A stretch of 64,000 nt of DNA from Peptococcaceae bacterium CEB3. Lineage in GTDB: Bacteria; Bacillota; Desulfitobacteriia; Desulfitobacteriales; Desulfitobacteriaceae. Under the pieces are notes generated by a model, which was not told the origin of the DNA, did not search any database, and saw nothing but the letters and a program-made list of their open reading frames with translations. The stretch covers positions 62,001 to 126,000 of the forward strand of contig LDXJ01000058.1 in the NCBI GenBank assembly GCA_001029295.1. Reading direction: 5' to 3'. Below are positions 1 through 6,722 of the stretch, in pieces. Every line of letters begins with the position of its first letter. Within the stretch, counting starts at the first letter, position 1. The position numbers and the translations under genes are program-made.

Positions 1-1
1 G

Positions 2-214
2 CTCGACGCGATCCGCGCCTCTCTGCTCAAAATATCCGTCTTTGTGGCCCAGCATTATGCGGAAACATGCCTGCTCGATGCCCTGGACAACGGGGAAAAG
101 CGGCGGGAAAACTTGAACAAATCGATCGAGACTTTAATGAAAGTGAACCAGTATTGTTGTCAGCCGAACTTATCCTTTTCCGAAGCTTCCGCCACGCTGC
201 AAGTGTCAAAGTGA
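2..214 (+). CDS. C-terminal end of an unidentified protein (cut by window start)
   Basis: Reading from base 2 gives 70 open codons ending in TGA at 212-214, with no start inside the window, so the gene begins upstream. The visible tail is mostly helical and charged, with a stretch around GEKRRENLNKSIETL, and carries a CC pair near the end. No domain is recognised. It converges with the DUF134 gene 34 bases downstream. The reading is supported by the uninterrupted frame and sensible codon use only, so function cannot be stated. Confidence 0.55.
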   Translation, partial: LDAIRASLLKISVFVAQHYAETCLLDALDNGEKRRENLNKSIETLMKVNQYCCQPNLSFSEASATLQVSK

Positions 215-248
215 ACTTCCCCGCCTCCCGACAAATATTCTGCTAATT

Positions 249-692
249 TCAGCGATAGCTCAGTTCGCACCCGGCGAGAGTGCTGCATTCTTCTTTTTGG
301 CAGGCCACATTTTCAGAGCCGCAGTGGCGGCATTTTTTGGCTTCTTCGAAAGGAGCCAGCATCTCATTCCCGCAGGAACGGCAGACGAGACTGCATATAT
401 TTTTCGTGTAGTTGCCACCACCCACGGCAATGGCCCTTTCTTCAATCAGGGCCCCGGTCACTTTTTGCCTGGCCCGATCCAAAATGTTTTGGAAGGTCTG
501 GCGCGAGACATTCATTTTTCCCGCGCATTCCTCTTGCGTGTATCTTTTGATGTCCTTGAGCCGCATCGCTTCCAGCTCTTCTATGTTGAGCTGAACTTCA
601 TTGCTTTGCCGACAACTTCCTTTCGAACAGGGTGCAAAATACTTGTTGTCATACTCATATTCGACCTTGCGCAGTTTGATAGGTCTCGGCAT
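249..692 (-). CDS. DUF134 (UPF0251) family DNA-binding protein
   Basis: This 147-aa protein starts MPRPIKLRKVEY, the usual N-terminus of the DUF134 family, and has the helix-turn-helix region YTQEECAGKMNVSRQTFQNI at about residues 51-70. The C-terminal part carries CxxC pairs (CRSCG, CRHCG) that look like a zinc ribbon. Family members are small predicted transcription regulators, often near iron-sulfur or molybdenum/nitrogenase cofactor genes; the target here is unknown. The start has a good Shine-Dalgarno (GGAGAG, about 7 bases upstream). A structured, gene-free region of about 350 bases lies upstream and could be its leader. Confidence 0.85.
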   Translation of the reverse strand: MPRPIKLRKVEYEYDNKYFAPCSKGSCRQSNEVQLNIEELEAMRLKDIKRYTQEECAGKMNVSRQTFQNILDRARQKVTGALIEERAIAVGGGNYTKNICSLVCRSCGNEMLAPFEEAKKCRHCGSENVACQKEECSTLAGCELSYR

Positions 693-769
693 TATAGGTC
701 ACTCTCCTACAGCAAAATTTTGGGGTGATAAGCTGGTTGGTCAGTTTATCTCATGATTTCATTATCCCA

Positions 770-1043
770 TTACCCCCTCCCCCTCCCCAGGGGGGTCATA
801 AGGTGCAGACGTCCCCCCTTAGCACAACCCCAACAGACCCCCACCTCCCGCGGGAAATGGACCCGCTTCTTATGAAAGAAGTGCCGGGTGGATGTTTCCC
901 CTGGACAACGATGTACCGGATGCACGTTCGGTAACCCTATGTCAGCGCGATAGTCTAATGGTCTGTGCCCGCACACTCGCGACTTTGGTCATGAGTTAGG
1001 GCGGTCTTCCCTACCTTCCGGTAGCTTAATTTTATAAATTATA
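770..1043. other. Structured gene-free region, candidate non-coding RNA
   Basis: The 446-base stretch between two minus-strand genes has no convincing coding frame but several tight hairpins: CTTCTT/AAGAAG with a 4-base loop at 867-882, GCGGG/CCCGC at 850-866, and a 5-bp stem at 1012-1025 that closes a GGAA (GNRA) loop on the minus strand. A perfect TATAAT lies on the minus strand at 1043-1038, so a minus-strand transcript would begin with the GNRA hairpin and lead toward the DUF134 gene. A plus-strand transcript would instead end at the terminator at 1048-1086. Orientation is unresolved. No known Rfam class was recognised. Confidence 0.4.
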
Positions 1044-1047
1044 TCAC

Positions 1048-1086
1048 AAAGAAGCCTCGTGCCGCTATGAGCACAAGGTTTCTTTT
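1048..1086. terminator. Hairpin terminator, probably bidirectional
   Basis: A stem of about 14 bp with a few G-U or mismatched pairs (AAGAAGCCTCGTGC against GCACAAGGTTTCTT, 8-base loop) is followed by six T residues on the plus strand. On the minus strand it lies just past the 126-aa gene and could end the large respiratory operon. Confidence 0.65.
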
Positions 1087-1138
1087 TTCCGCGAATAGTG
1101 TTGTGGCATGGTCAGAGAACGAGTGGAGCGGTTATTGT

Positions 1139-1519
1139 TCACGTTTTCGATGAATTGCCGCAATTCTTATCGTTTGGCACCTCCGAAGTGTAGAGCCGAA
1201 CGCAATCTTCCAGCGTGACCGCCCGTTCACTCCGGACGTAAGCTTCGAAGCGGCTCAGCACGGAGTCGTCCCAAAAACGCGGCGGAATGGGGCAGACACG
1301 CTGCAGTCGGATAAATTCCCGCTTAAACCGCTCAAGCCCATCCGCCACCCACTTCTCCCTCCACCGGCCGAGACGAGTCCCGCCCAAAACGCGGAAAAAA
1401 CCTCGCACCACGAAACAAGCCCCGGGGCCAAATCTTGTATACATGACCCCGAGCCGGTGCAGCGTGTCAAGCTTGTTTCTCGTGAACCGGATATCATCAA
1501 TAAGAGGCACAGTTTCCAC
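1139..1519 (-). CDS. Hypothetical protein, 126 aa
   Basis: This open frame of 126 codons is rich in Arg and aromatic residues (for example GRWREKWVADGLERF) and has no signal peptide or clear membrane segment. No family was recognised. It lies 160 bases after the multihaem cytochrome gene, in the same direction, and before a hairpin terminator, so it may be the last gene of the respiratory operon. The start is uncertain: GTG at 1519 has AAGGAC only two bases upstream, while GTG at 1510 has better spacing. It could also be an isolated gene. Confidence 0.55.
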   Translation of the reverse strand: METVPLIDDIRFTRNKLDTLHRLGVMYTRFGPGACFVVRGFFRVLGGTRLGRWREKWVADGLERFKREFIRLQRVCPIPPRFWDDSVLSRFEAYVRSERAVTLEDCVRLYTSEVPNDKNCGNSSKT

Positions 1520-1679
1520 CGTCCTTATACCAGTATCCGCCGTACTTAATTACGAGGCCTGTCCGGCATCTCCATAGTGCCATGCTACCTGAGTGATACA
1601 CGAGGACGAAGTGAACGGAGAGTTTCCCGGAGATGGCCCAGTGGGCGTGTTTCCCCATTCTGGGTGATAGTCCACAGAA

Positions 1680-3188
1680 TTAGGGATGCGCCGTCGATTC
1701 GGCGTGGCATCTGTGACAGGAATCAGCCCCTTGCTGAGCGGGGTTTTGCCGGCAGGCACTCCCTTTGACCAAGGGAATGTTAAAACTCTTGCCGCTGATC
1801 CGGCTATACACTTGCCAACGGTTCCCTTCCTGGCGGACAAAAGGCATCTCCTCCCCTTTCGCCGTTACCAGAATCCGGTCACCGAGCTTGAGTGGCGGGA
1901 AGACCGGGTTCGTTATCTTCTCCTCAAACGCCGGGTCATTCAAACTGGTTACCACTTTGGTTCTGGGCAATTGCAAAGTCGTGCCGTGGCAGTCCATACA
2001 TTGAATGTGAACGGCACTGTATTCGGATTGATAAGCGTGCCCGTCGCCCATGACATCCTGGCGGGTATGGCAATCAATACAATCCAGGCTCACCTCACAG
2101 CGGGCGAAGACCTCGCCGGGAACGTAATAATCCTTTACCCGCCTGCTGAAGCTCAATTTCGGTTTCATCCAGTCATTGACCACCTGTTGCATATCTTTAC
2201 GCGGTGTGAATATATCGTGGATCGGGTCATGCTGGCCCTGATTATGACACTGGTTGCACTGAGTGTAGGGAATCTGCGTCGTCAAGCGGTGCACCATGCC
2301 AAAGCCGACCTGATCATGGGGAATCGTCACGTCCTCACCTACGTAGGTGTGGGTGGCATTGGTCAAGACGTGGCAGGTTTCGCATCCGTAGGCGGGCGTC
2401 TCCGTGAGCGCTCCGTTAGCGTGGGCAACGTCCGTGGATTTCACCCGGGCGCCCTTAGGAAAACGAAAGATTGGTAAGTTCCCGTTATTGAGATGACATT
2501 GAGTCAAGCAGTCTGCCACGAACCCCGCTTGCTGAGGCCGCCCGTTCAGCGGATTGGGGAAATACTGAGCACTTCGCCCCGGCTTCAATCCCGGTACGGT
2601 GTTTCCCGGATCGAGCCCGAGCATCCTGCGCACGGAACTCAATTCCCCCGCTTTGGTTGCCATAATCGAGCCCTTGACCAGGTTGACCTCATTATTGGCA
2701 GCCTGTGGATTGCCGCTGTGACACGAGACTCCATTGGGCCCGGTCCCACCACAGCTGAGCGAGGCGCTGTTCAAAGCACCCGGGTGTCCTTGCCCATACC
2801 AATCGGCATGAGCCGTCCGTTCGTCCAATGACAAGGCATTTCCGCCGTGACAGACCGTACACCCAAAAGTATTCGTCGGATGTGAAGGCGAGATCTCCTC
2901 GATACCCAGATGGCAGGTGAGGCAGCGTTCAACTTTCCCGTTAGGCAAGACTAGGTTGACAACTTTTGGTTTCCGTTTTTCCCATTGCGCCAGTTCATGG
3001 CTCAAGGCCTGCCTTTTTGCAGGATCTTTAACAGAGGGCAGTTCACTCTTGATCTTCCCTATCTGCTCGGCGAAATATTCCTTCTGATAAGTCGCCCACA
3101 CCGGCGTCCGACTCTTTTCCAGAGCAAACAACAGGGCAGCCAGCAAGAGCAACCCGGCAACCGGAAGCCAATACTTTTGATTTTTCAT
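1680..3188 (-). CDS. Multihaem c-type cytochrome (seven CXXCH sites plus two atypical)
   Basis: This 502-aa protein has an N-terminal membrane anchor/signal (YWLPVAGLLLLAALLFAL) and seven canonical haem motifs: CLTCH, CTVCH, CETCH, CNQCH, CIDCH, CMDCH and CHRCH. It also has CLTQCH (CX3CH) and a CX10CH stretch ending GVSCH, which may or may not bind haem. It should face outside the membrane and accept electrons from the Rieske/cytochrome b complex encoded just upstream. It follows the subunit IV gene by 9 bases. ATG at 3188 is preferred over TTG at 3194 because AGGGG lies six bases before it. The terminal electron acceptor cannot be read from the sequence. Confidence 0.88.
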   Translation of the reverse strand: MKNQKYWLPVAGLLLLAALLFALEKSRTPVWATYQKEYFAEQIGKIKSELPSVKDPAKRQALSHELAQWEKRKPKVVNLVLPNGKVERCLTCHLGIEEISPSHPTNTFGCTVCHGGNALSLDERTAHADWYGQGHPGALNSASLSCGGTGPNGVSCHSGNPQAANNEVNLVKGSIMATKAGELSSVRRMLGLDPGNTVPGLKPGRSAQYFPNPLNGRPQQAGFVADCLTQCHLNNGNLPIFRFPKGARVKSTDVAHANGALTETPAYGCETCHVLTNATHTYVGEDVTIPHDQVGFGMVHRLTTQIPYTQCNQCHNQGQHDPIHDIFTPRKDMQQVVNDWMKPKLSFSRRVKDYYVPGEVFARCEVSLDCIDCHTRQDVMGDGHAYQSEYSAVHIQCMDCHGTTLQLPRTKVVTSLNDPAFEEKITNPVFPPLKLGDRILVTAKGEEMPFVRQEGNRWQVYSRISGKSFNIPLVKGSACRQNPAQQGADSCHRCHAESTAHP

Positions 3189-3197
3189 TGCCAACCC

Positions 3198-3569
3198 CTA
3201 CCCAAGCCAAACATACATTGCCAGGAGAACCAGAACCGCCCCGGCAAAAAAAACAAAGAAGTAAAAAGCGGGCCTTGCCCCCCGTCCCCTGCTCAACCAA
3301 GGAAACAGGAACAAGAAGATCAAAAAGACACCGGGAATAAGCCAGGCCCCCACCAGAGGCGGAACATAGAGCAGCAGTACTTGGATCGGCCCGAAGATCC
3401 AAGGCGCTGCCGCGTGCCGGAGTAACGGTGCCTGGGGACCCGTCCCCACCGCAGCGGGGAACAAGGCGGAGACCAAGACGAGCGCTGTGAGAAATACCAA
3501 ACCGGCGAGCATTTCCCGTTCGGCCCAACTCAAATTAATTCGCTCACTCCCACTACTACCAGTCTTCAT
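3198..3569 (-). CDS. Cytochrome b/b6 subunit IV-like membrane protein, PEWY motif altered
   Basis: This 123-aa protein has three hydrophobic segments and lies between cytochrome b and the multihaem cytochrome, the position of subunit IV in split bc complexes. The segment APWIFGPIQVLLLYVPP aligns with the PEWYFLP... loop of the quinol-oxidising (Qo) site, but the motif reads APWI, so the catalytic glutamate is absent. ATG at 3569 is chosen because a G-rich ribosome site (GGGGGG) lies just upstream and the coding pattern starts there; the frame stays open further upstream without looking coding. Assignment rests on topology and context, with weak direct similarity. Confidence 0.72.
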   Translation of the reverse strand: MKTGSSGSERINLSWAEREMLAGLVFLTALVLVSALFPAAVGTGPQAPLLRHAAAPWIFGPIQVLLLYVPPLVGAWLIPGVFLIFLFLFPWLSRGRGARPAFYFFVFFAGAVLVLLAMYVWLG

Positions 3570-3655
3570 GGACACCCCCCGCACGAGCACTTTCTTCCGG
3601 CCGGGAACACCAATCTTCGAACACCCATCTTCATCTCGTAACGTCCGGATTCCTG

Positions 3656-3717
3656 CCATTATTCCCAAATATACTGGCAACCCTTTTCCCCAAATAGACC
3701 GGCCCTTTTCCCCAAAT
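3656..3717. repeat. Short direct repeat between cytochrome b and subunit IV
   Basis: The 15-mer CCCTTTTCCCCAAAT occurs at 3681-3695 and 3703-3717 (22-bp period), with a decayed third copy ending at 3670. It fills part of the 184-base gap between two genes that are normally tightly coupled. Confidence 0.6.
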
Positions 3718-3753
3718 AATGTCTGCTTAGGAGTGGCAACACCTTCTCCTCCT

Positions 3754-4380
3754 TCACAGTGGCCGAACTCCCCCGTCTTTCCGGATCTTCCAAAAATGGA
3801 ACATCTGCAGCCACAGGGCCAAAAAAGGCAAGGCCACACAATGCCAAACGTAAACCATCAGCGTGCTGCTGTTCGCCGCGGACACTTCCCCCAAAAACAT
3901 TTGAGCGAGTGGCCTGCCGATACCCGGCAGCAACGTGAGAATATGGACGGCGACAGCCGCCGCCGCTCCGCTTTCCTGGGAACCCCGCAACAAGTAACCG
4001 GTAAAATCCAACACCAGAGTCAAGACCAGTAAACTCATCCCGACCAGCCAATTCCACTCTTTGGGGGGACGGTAAGATTTTGTCCTGACGACACGCACCA
4101 TATGCAAACTGACACTGACAACCATAACCTGCCCGGCCCAAAAATGAAGATTGCGGATCAACCCTCCGAAAGGTATCACCGAGGCCAAGGTGGTGACACT
4201 GGCATACCCGCTTTTTGCGCCCGGCAGATAATGGAACATGAGTAAGATCCCGGTGAGGCCGAGCACTATAAAAGCGAGAAAGGATACTCCTCCGAGGCAA
4301 AAAGTATAGCCGAAAGACATAGCCTTTTCCGAAACGCCATGAGGTCGAATGTGATTGAGAAAACCACGCTTCTGTGACAT
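3754..4380 (-). CDS. Cytochrome b (b6-type N-terminal half of a split cytochrome b)
   Basis: This 208-aa protein has four membrane helices. Helix B has two histidines 13 residues apart (RNLHFWAG...SLHMVR) and helix D two histidines 14 residues apart (VYVWHC...MFHFWKIRKDGG), the usual ligands of the two b haems; the longer helix D spacing is typical of the b6 type. It should carry electrons from menaquinol across the membrane with the Rieske protein (gene upstream, 4518-4949) and subunit IV (downstream). The family length is about 210-220 aa, so it is complete. Start ATG at 4380 lies after a repeat-rich 137-base spacer. Confidence 0.92.
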   Translation of the reverse strand: MSQKRGFLNHIRPHGVSEKAMSFGYTFCLGGVSFLAFIVLGLTGILLMFHYLPGAKSGYASVTTLASVIPFGGLIRNLHFWAGQVMVVSVSLHMVRVVRTKSYRPPKEWNWLVGMSLLVLTLVLDFTGYLLRGSQESGAAAAVAVHILTLLPGIGRPLAQMFLGEVSAANSSTLMVYVWHCVALPFLALWLQMFHFWKIRKDGGVRPL

Positions 4381-4450
4381 CTGCTCGCCTTACCCCCCGG
4401 TTCCCGCTCCCACGGAAGCAAACATTCCGAGATGAGCGGGGCGCACCCTG

Positions 4451-4519
4451 CACCTCATGCCTCGGACACCTTGCCTCACATCCCGTGTCTGCCGCACCTT
4501 GCCTCTCACCTCATGCCTC
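4451..4519. repeat. Degenerate 28-bp interleaved repeats before cytochrome b
   Basis: CACCTTGCCTC occurs at 4467-4477 and 4495-4505 (28 bp apart) and CACCTCATGCCTC at 4451-4463 and 4507-4519 (56 bp apart). The pattern suggests local duplication of a 28-bp unit in the Rieske-cytochrome b spacer, touching the Rieske stop codon. Confidence 0.6.
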
Positions 4520-4949
4520 AGTTCAGCTTGCGGGAGGTGTCGATCCGCAAAGAGCCGTTCCCCGCCGGCTGAACCGCTACTCGGGGCAGGGGCAGTGGTG
4601 CGGGACCTCGGATCGGCCGGCCGTCTTCGTCATAGACACTTCCGTGACAGGGACATCGCCATTCCCGCTGTTCGGGATAATACCTGACCTCACAACCCAA
4701 ATGAGTACAGGTAGCCAGAATGGCTTGGTATCCCCCGCTCACCCGGCGCAGCCAAACCCTCGTCTGGGGTATATTCTGCCACGGAGCACCCTTTTTCAAT
4801 TCGCCTTTAAAGGAGATGATCGGAGAGGCAACCGCGTCCTCCCGGCTGCCTAGGTAACGCGTGAGCGGGTAGAGAGAGAGAAGCCCGGCCGCCACAAGGG
4901 CCCCTTTACCCATTTTCAAGACATCCCTTCGGGTCCAATCCCGTGCCAT
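4518..4949 (-). CDS. Rieske 2Fe-2S protein, Tat-exported
   Basis: This 143-aa protein has a twin-arginine start (WTRRDVLKMGKG) followed by a hydrophobic helix that would stay as the membrane anchor. The two cluster motifs are CTHLGC and CPCHGS (about residues 81-86 and 98-103), giving the Cys-His pairs of a high-potential Rieske centre. It should take electrons from menaquinol together with cytochrome b and subunit IV, which follow in the same direction, and pass them to a c-type cytochrome. Length and motif spacing are normal. The 203-base gap to the NrfD gene upstream is GC-rich and has short repeats but no clear promoter. Confidence 0.93.
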   Translation of the reverse strand: MARDWTRRDVLKMGKGALVAAGLLSLYPLTRYLGSREDAVASPIISFKGELKKGAPWQNIPQTRVWLRRVSGGYQAILATCTHLGCEVRYYPEQREWRCPCHGSVYDEDGRPIRGPAPLPLPRVAVQPAGNGSLRIDTSRKLN

Positions 4950-5152
4950 CCGGCACCCTCCTCACCCGCCTTTTTTTTACTTATACCCGGTAATTGACAG
5001 AGCCTCCTCACCGCAGTCCATCGCTACCCCTAACCCGGTGCCCACAGTTGCCTTTAACTCGTGGTCCATCGTTACCACTCAGTCAGTCAACAACCTTGTA
5101 TCCAGTCAGTCGCGACCGCGTACCTAACCTTCGCGCTTTTGCGCCCGGACGT

Positions 5153-6058
5153 CTAACGCAGCCAACCAGTCATCTGTCCTGCGTAGGTGATGACATAGCG
5201 CACAAAGAAACCGCCCACCAGCACTAAAAGGCTGCTGCCCAAGCCAACCCACTCGTTCCATTTCCAAGGCAACCTGCCCCTGACCTCCACGATTTTCAGG
5301 ATCAGGGGAACGACCAGACCCAAGATCATAATCATAATCCAGAAGGCCGCCGCATAACTTCCCGTCCACAAGACCGCGTAAGCCAATTGCTGGTTTAACG
5401 TTCCGATTTGCGAGTCGATCATCATCGCTCCGAATATGAGCAATTCAATCCCCACCAGAACAATGTCGACCAGGGCCAGGGAAAGCTTCTCCTCATGGCT
5501 CGCCCGCCAGCGCCGGCTCAGGGCCACCGCGACACCCACCGCGGCCACCCCCGTGGACATGGCCGACACCAAAAACAGTTCCGGCAGCAGGGCGATTTGC
5601 CACAAAGGCCTGTCGGCGGCGTTGAGCAAGACCCCTGTGTAGGATGCCACGCTGACCGCCAAAATCGGCATCCCTTTCGCCAAGCCTCCTTTCCAGGCCC
5701 GTACCCTTTTTATGACGTGCCCGACTTGGTAACGCGGCGGAAGCCAGAGATAGAGATAGAGTAGAGACAACAGCGTAAAGAGGAGGATAGCCCAACTGCC
5801 CCAAGACATCGGAGATTTGTACTGCAAGGTCATAAACAGGTGGTAAAAGTTGAGGGGGCTGCCAAGATCCAATAAGAGGACACCCGTCCCGAAAGCAATC
5901 GGGAAAGGTGCCAGATAGGCTCCCCAGCGGGCTACCCTTTCGTAACGATCTCCCCCCAGCAAAAAAGCGGCATTCGAAGCCACCATGGCCCCGGCGCTGA
6001 CGCCGGCGGTAAAGAGATAGACGACAATGAGCAGCCCCCAGGTCACTTCGGTGTGCAT
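5153..6058 (-). CDS. NrfD/PsrC-type polysulfide reductase membrane subunit
   Basis: This 301-aa protein has about eight to nine membrane helices and begins MHTEVTWGLLIVVYLFTAGV, the typical NrfD start including the Gly-rich first helix. Family members anchor a molybdopterin-ferredoxin pair to the membrane and exchange electrons with the menaquinone pool. It follows the ferredoxin gene by 18 bases and has a strong ribosome site (GGGAGGAGA), so it belongs to the same unit as the reductase. The sequence does not tell whether the complex reduces or oxidises its sulfur substrate. Confidence 0.92.
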   Translation of the reverse strand: MHTEVTWGLLIVVYLFTAGVSAGAMVASNAAFLLGGDRYERVARWGAYLAPFPIAFGTGVLLLDLGSPLNFYHLFMTLQYKSPMSWGSWAILLFTLLSLLYLYLWLPPRYQVGHVIKRVRAWKGGLAKGMPILAVSVASYTGVLLNAADRPLWQIALLPELFLVSAMSTGVAAVGVAVALSRRWRASHEEKLSLALVDIVLVGIELLIFGAMMIDSQIGTLNQQLAYAVLWTGSYAAAFWIMIMILGLVVPLILKIVEVRGRLPWKWNEWVGLGSSLLVLVGGFFVRYVITYAGQMTGWLR

Positions 6059-6076
6059 AACATTCTCCTCCCGGCC

Positions 6077-6652
6077 TCACGTTCCCGATGGGATTTCCGC
6101 CACCGGTACGTCAATATAGTAGATATTCGGCCTTGTGCCCGCGTCCGGGCTCAGCTGACGGGCCGGATAGCGGTTCAAAAGCTTGGAAACCACGCTTTCC
6201 GGATCATTTAAGTCGCCCGAATGGCGAGCCTTGCCCAAACAGGTTTGCACACAAGCCGGTTTCAACCCTTGCTCCAACCGCTGCAAACAGAAAGTGCATT
6301 TGTCGGCCTTACCCGTCACCGGATTGAGAAAACGCGCATCATAGGGGCAGGCCTCAATACAGTATTTGCAGCCGATACATTTGGTATCATCAACAAGCAC
6401 AATCCCGTCCGCGCGCTTATAGGTAGCCCCGGTAGGGCAGACCGAGAGGCAGCTGGGCTTTTCACAATGCATACAGTTGCCCGGCTCAAACATTTGCTTG
6501 ACGATGGGAAACTTGCCCACGGCACCGCTGTCTGTCACCCAGTTGCGAGTGAAACCGATCGGCACCTCATTTTCCGCCCGGCAAGCCACCATACAGGCAT
6601 CGCAATCGATACAGCGCGAGGTGATGATGACAAAACCCATGCGAACTGTCAT
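6077..6652 (-). CDS. Four-cluster ferredoxin subunit (PsrB/PhsB type)
   Basis: This 191-aa protein carries four cysteine clusters: CIDCDACMVAC, CMHCEKPSCLSVC, CIGCKYCIEAC and CTFCLQRLEQGLKPAC...C, the standard set for four 4Fe-4S centres in the DmsB/PsrB/NrfC group. It should wire the catalytic molybdopterin subunit (gene upstream) to the NrfD membrane subunit (gene downstream). It has no own export signal, as expected for a subunit carried out with its Tat-exported partner. The start at 6652 has AAAGGA about 12 bases upstream, slightly long. Confidence 0.93.
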   Translation of the reverse strand: MTVRMGFVIITSRCIDCDACMVACRAENEVPIGFTRNWVTDSGAVGKFPIVKQMFEPGNCMHCEKPSCLSVCPTGATYKRADGIVLVDDTKCIGCKYCIEACPYDARFLNPVTGKADKCTFCLQRLEQGLKPACVQTCLGKARHSGDLNDPESVVSKLLNRYPARQLSPDAGTRPNIYYIDVPVAEIPSGT

Positions 6653-6722
6653 TTTTATAAACCATTCCTTTCGCTTCGCTCAAGGCACAAAACGGCATGG
6701 TTTCGAGACTTTCCGTTCCTGA

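Noticed and set aside
1686-2477. 263-codon plus-strand open frame
   Set aside because: It is the antisense shadow of the multihaem cytochrome gene.
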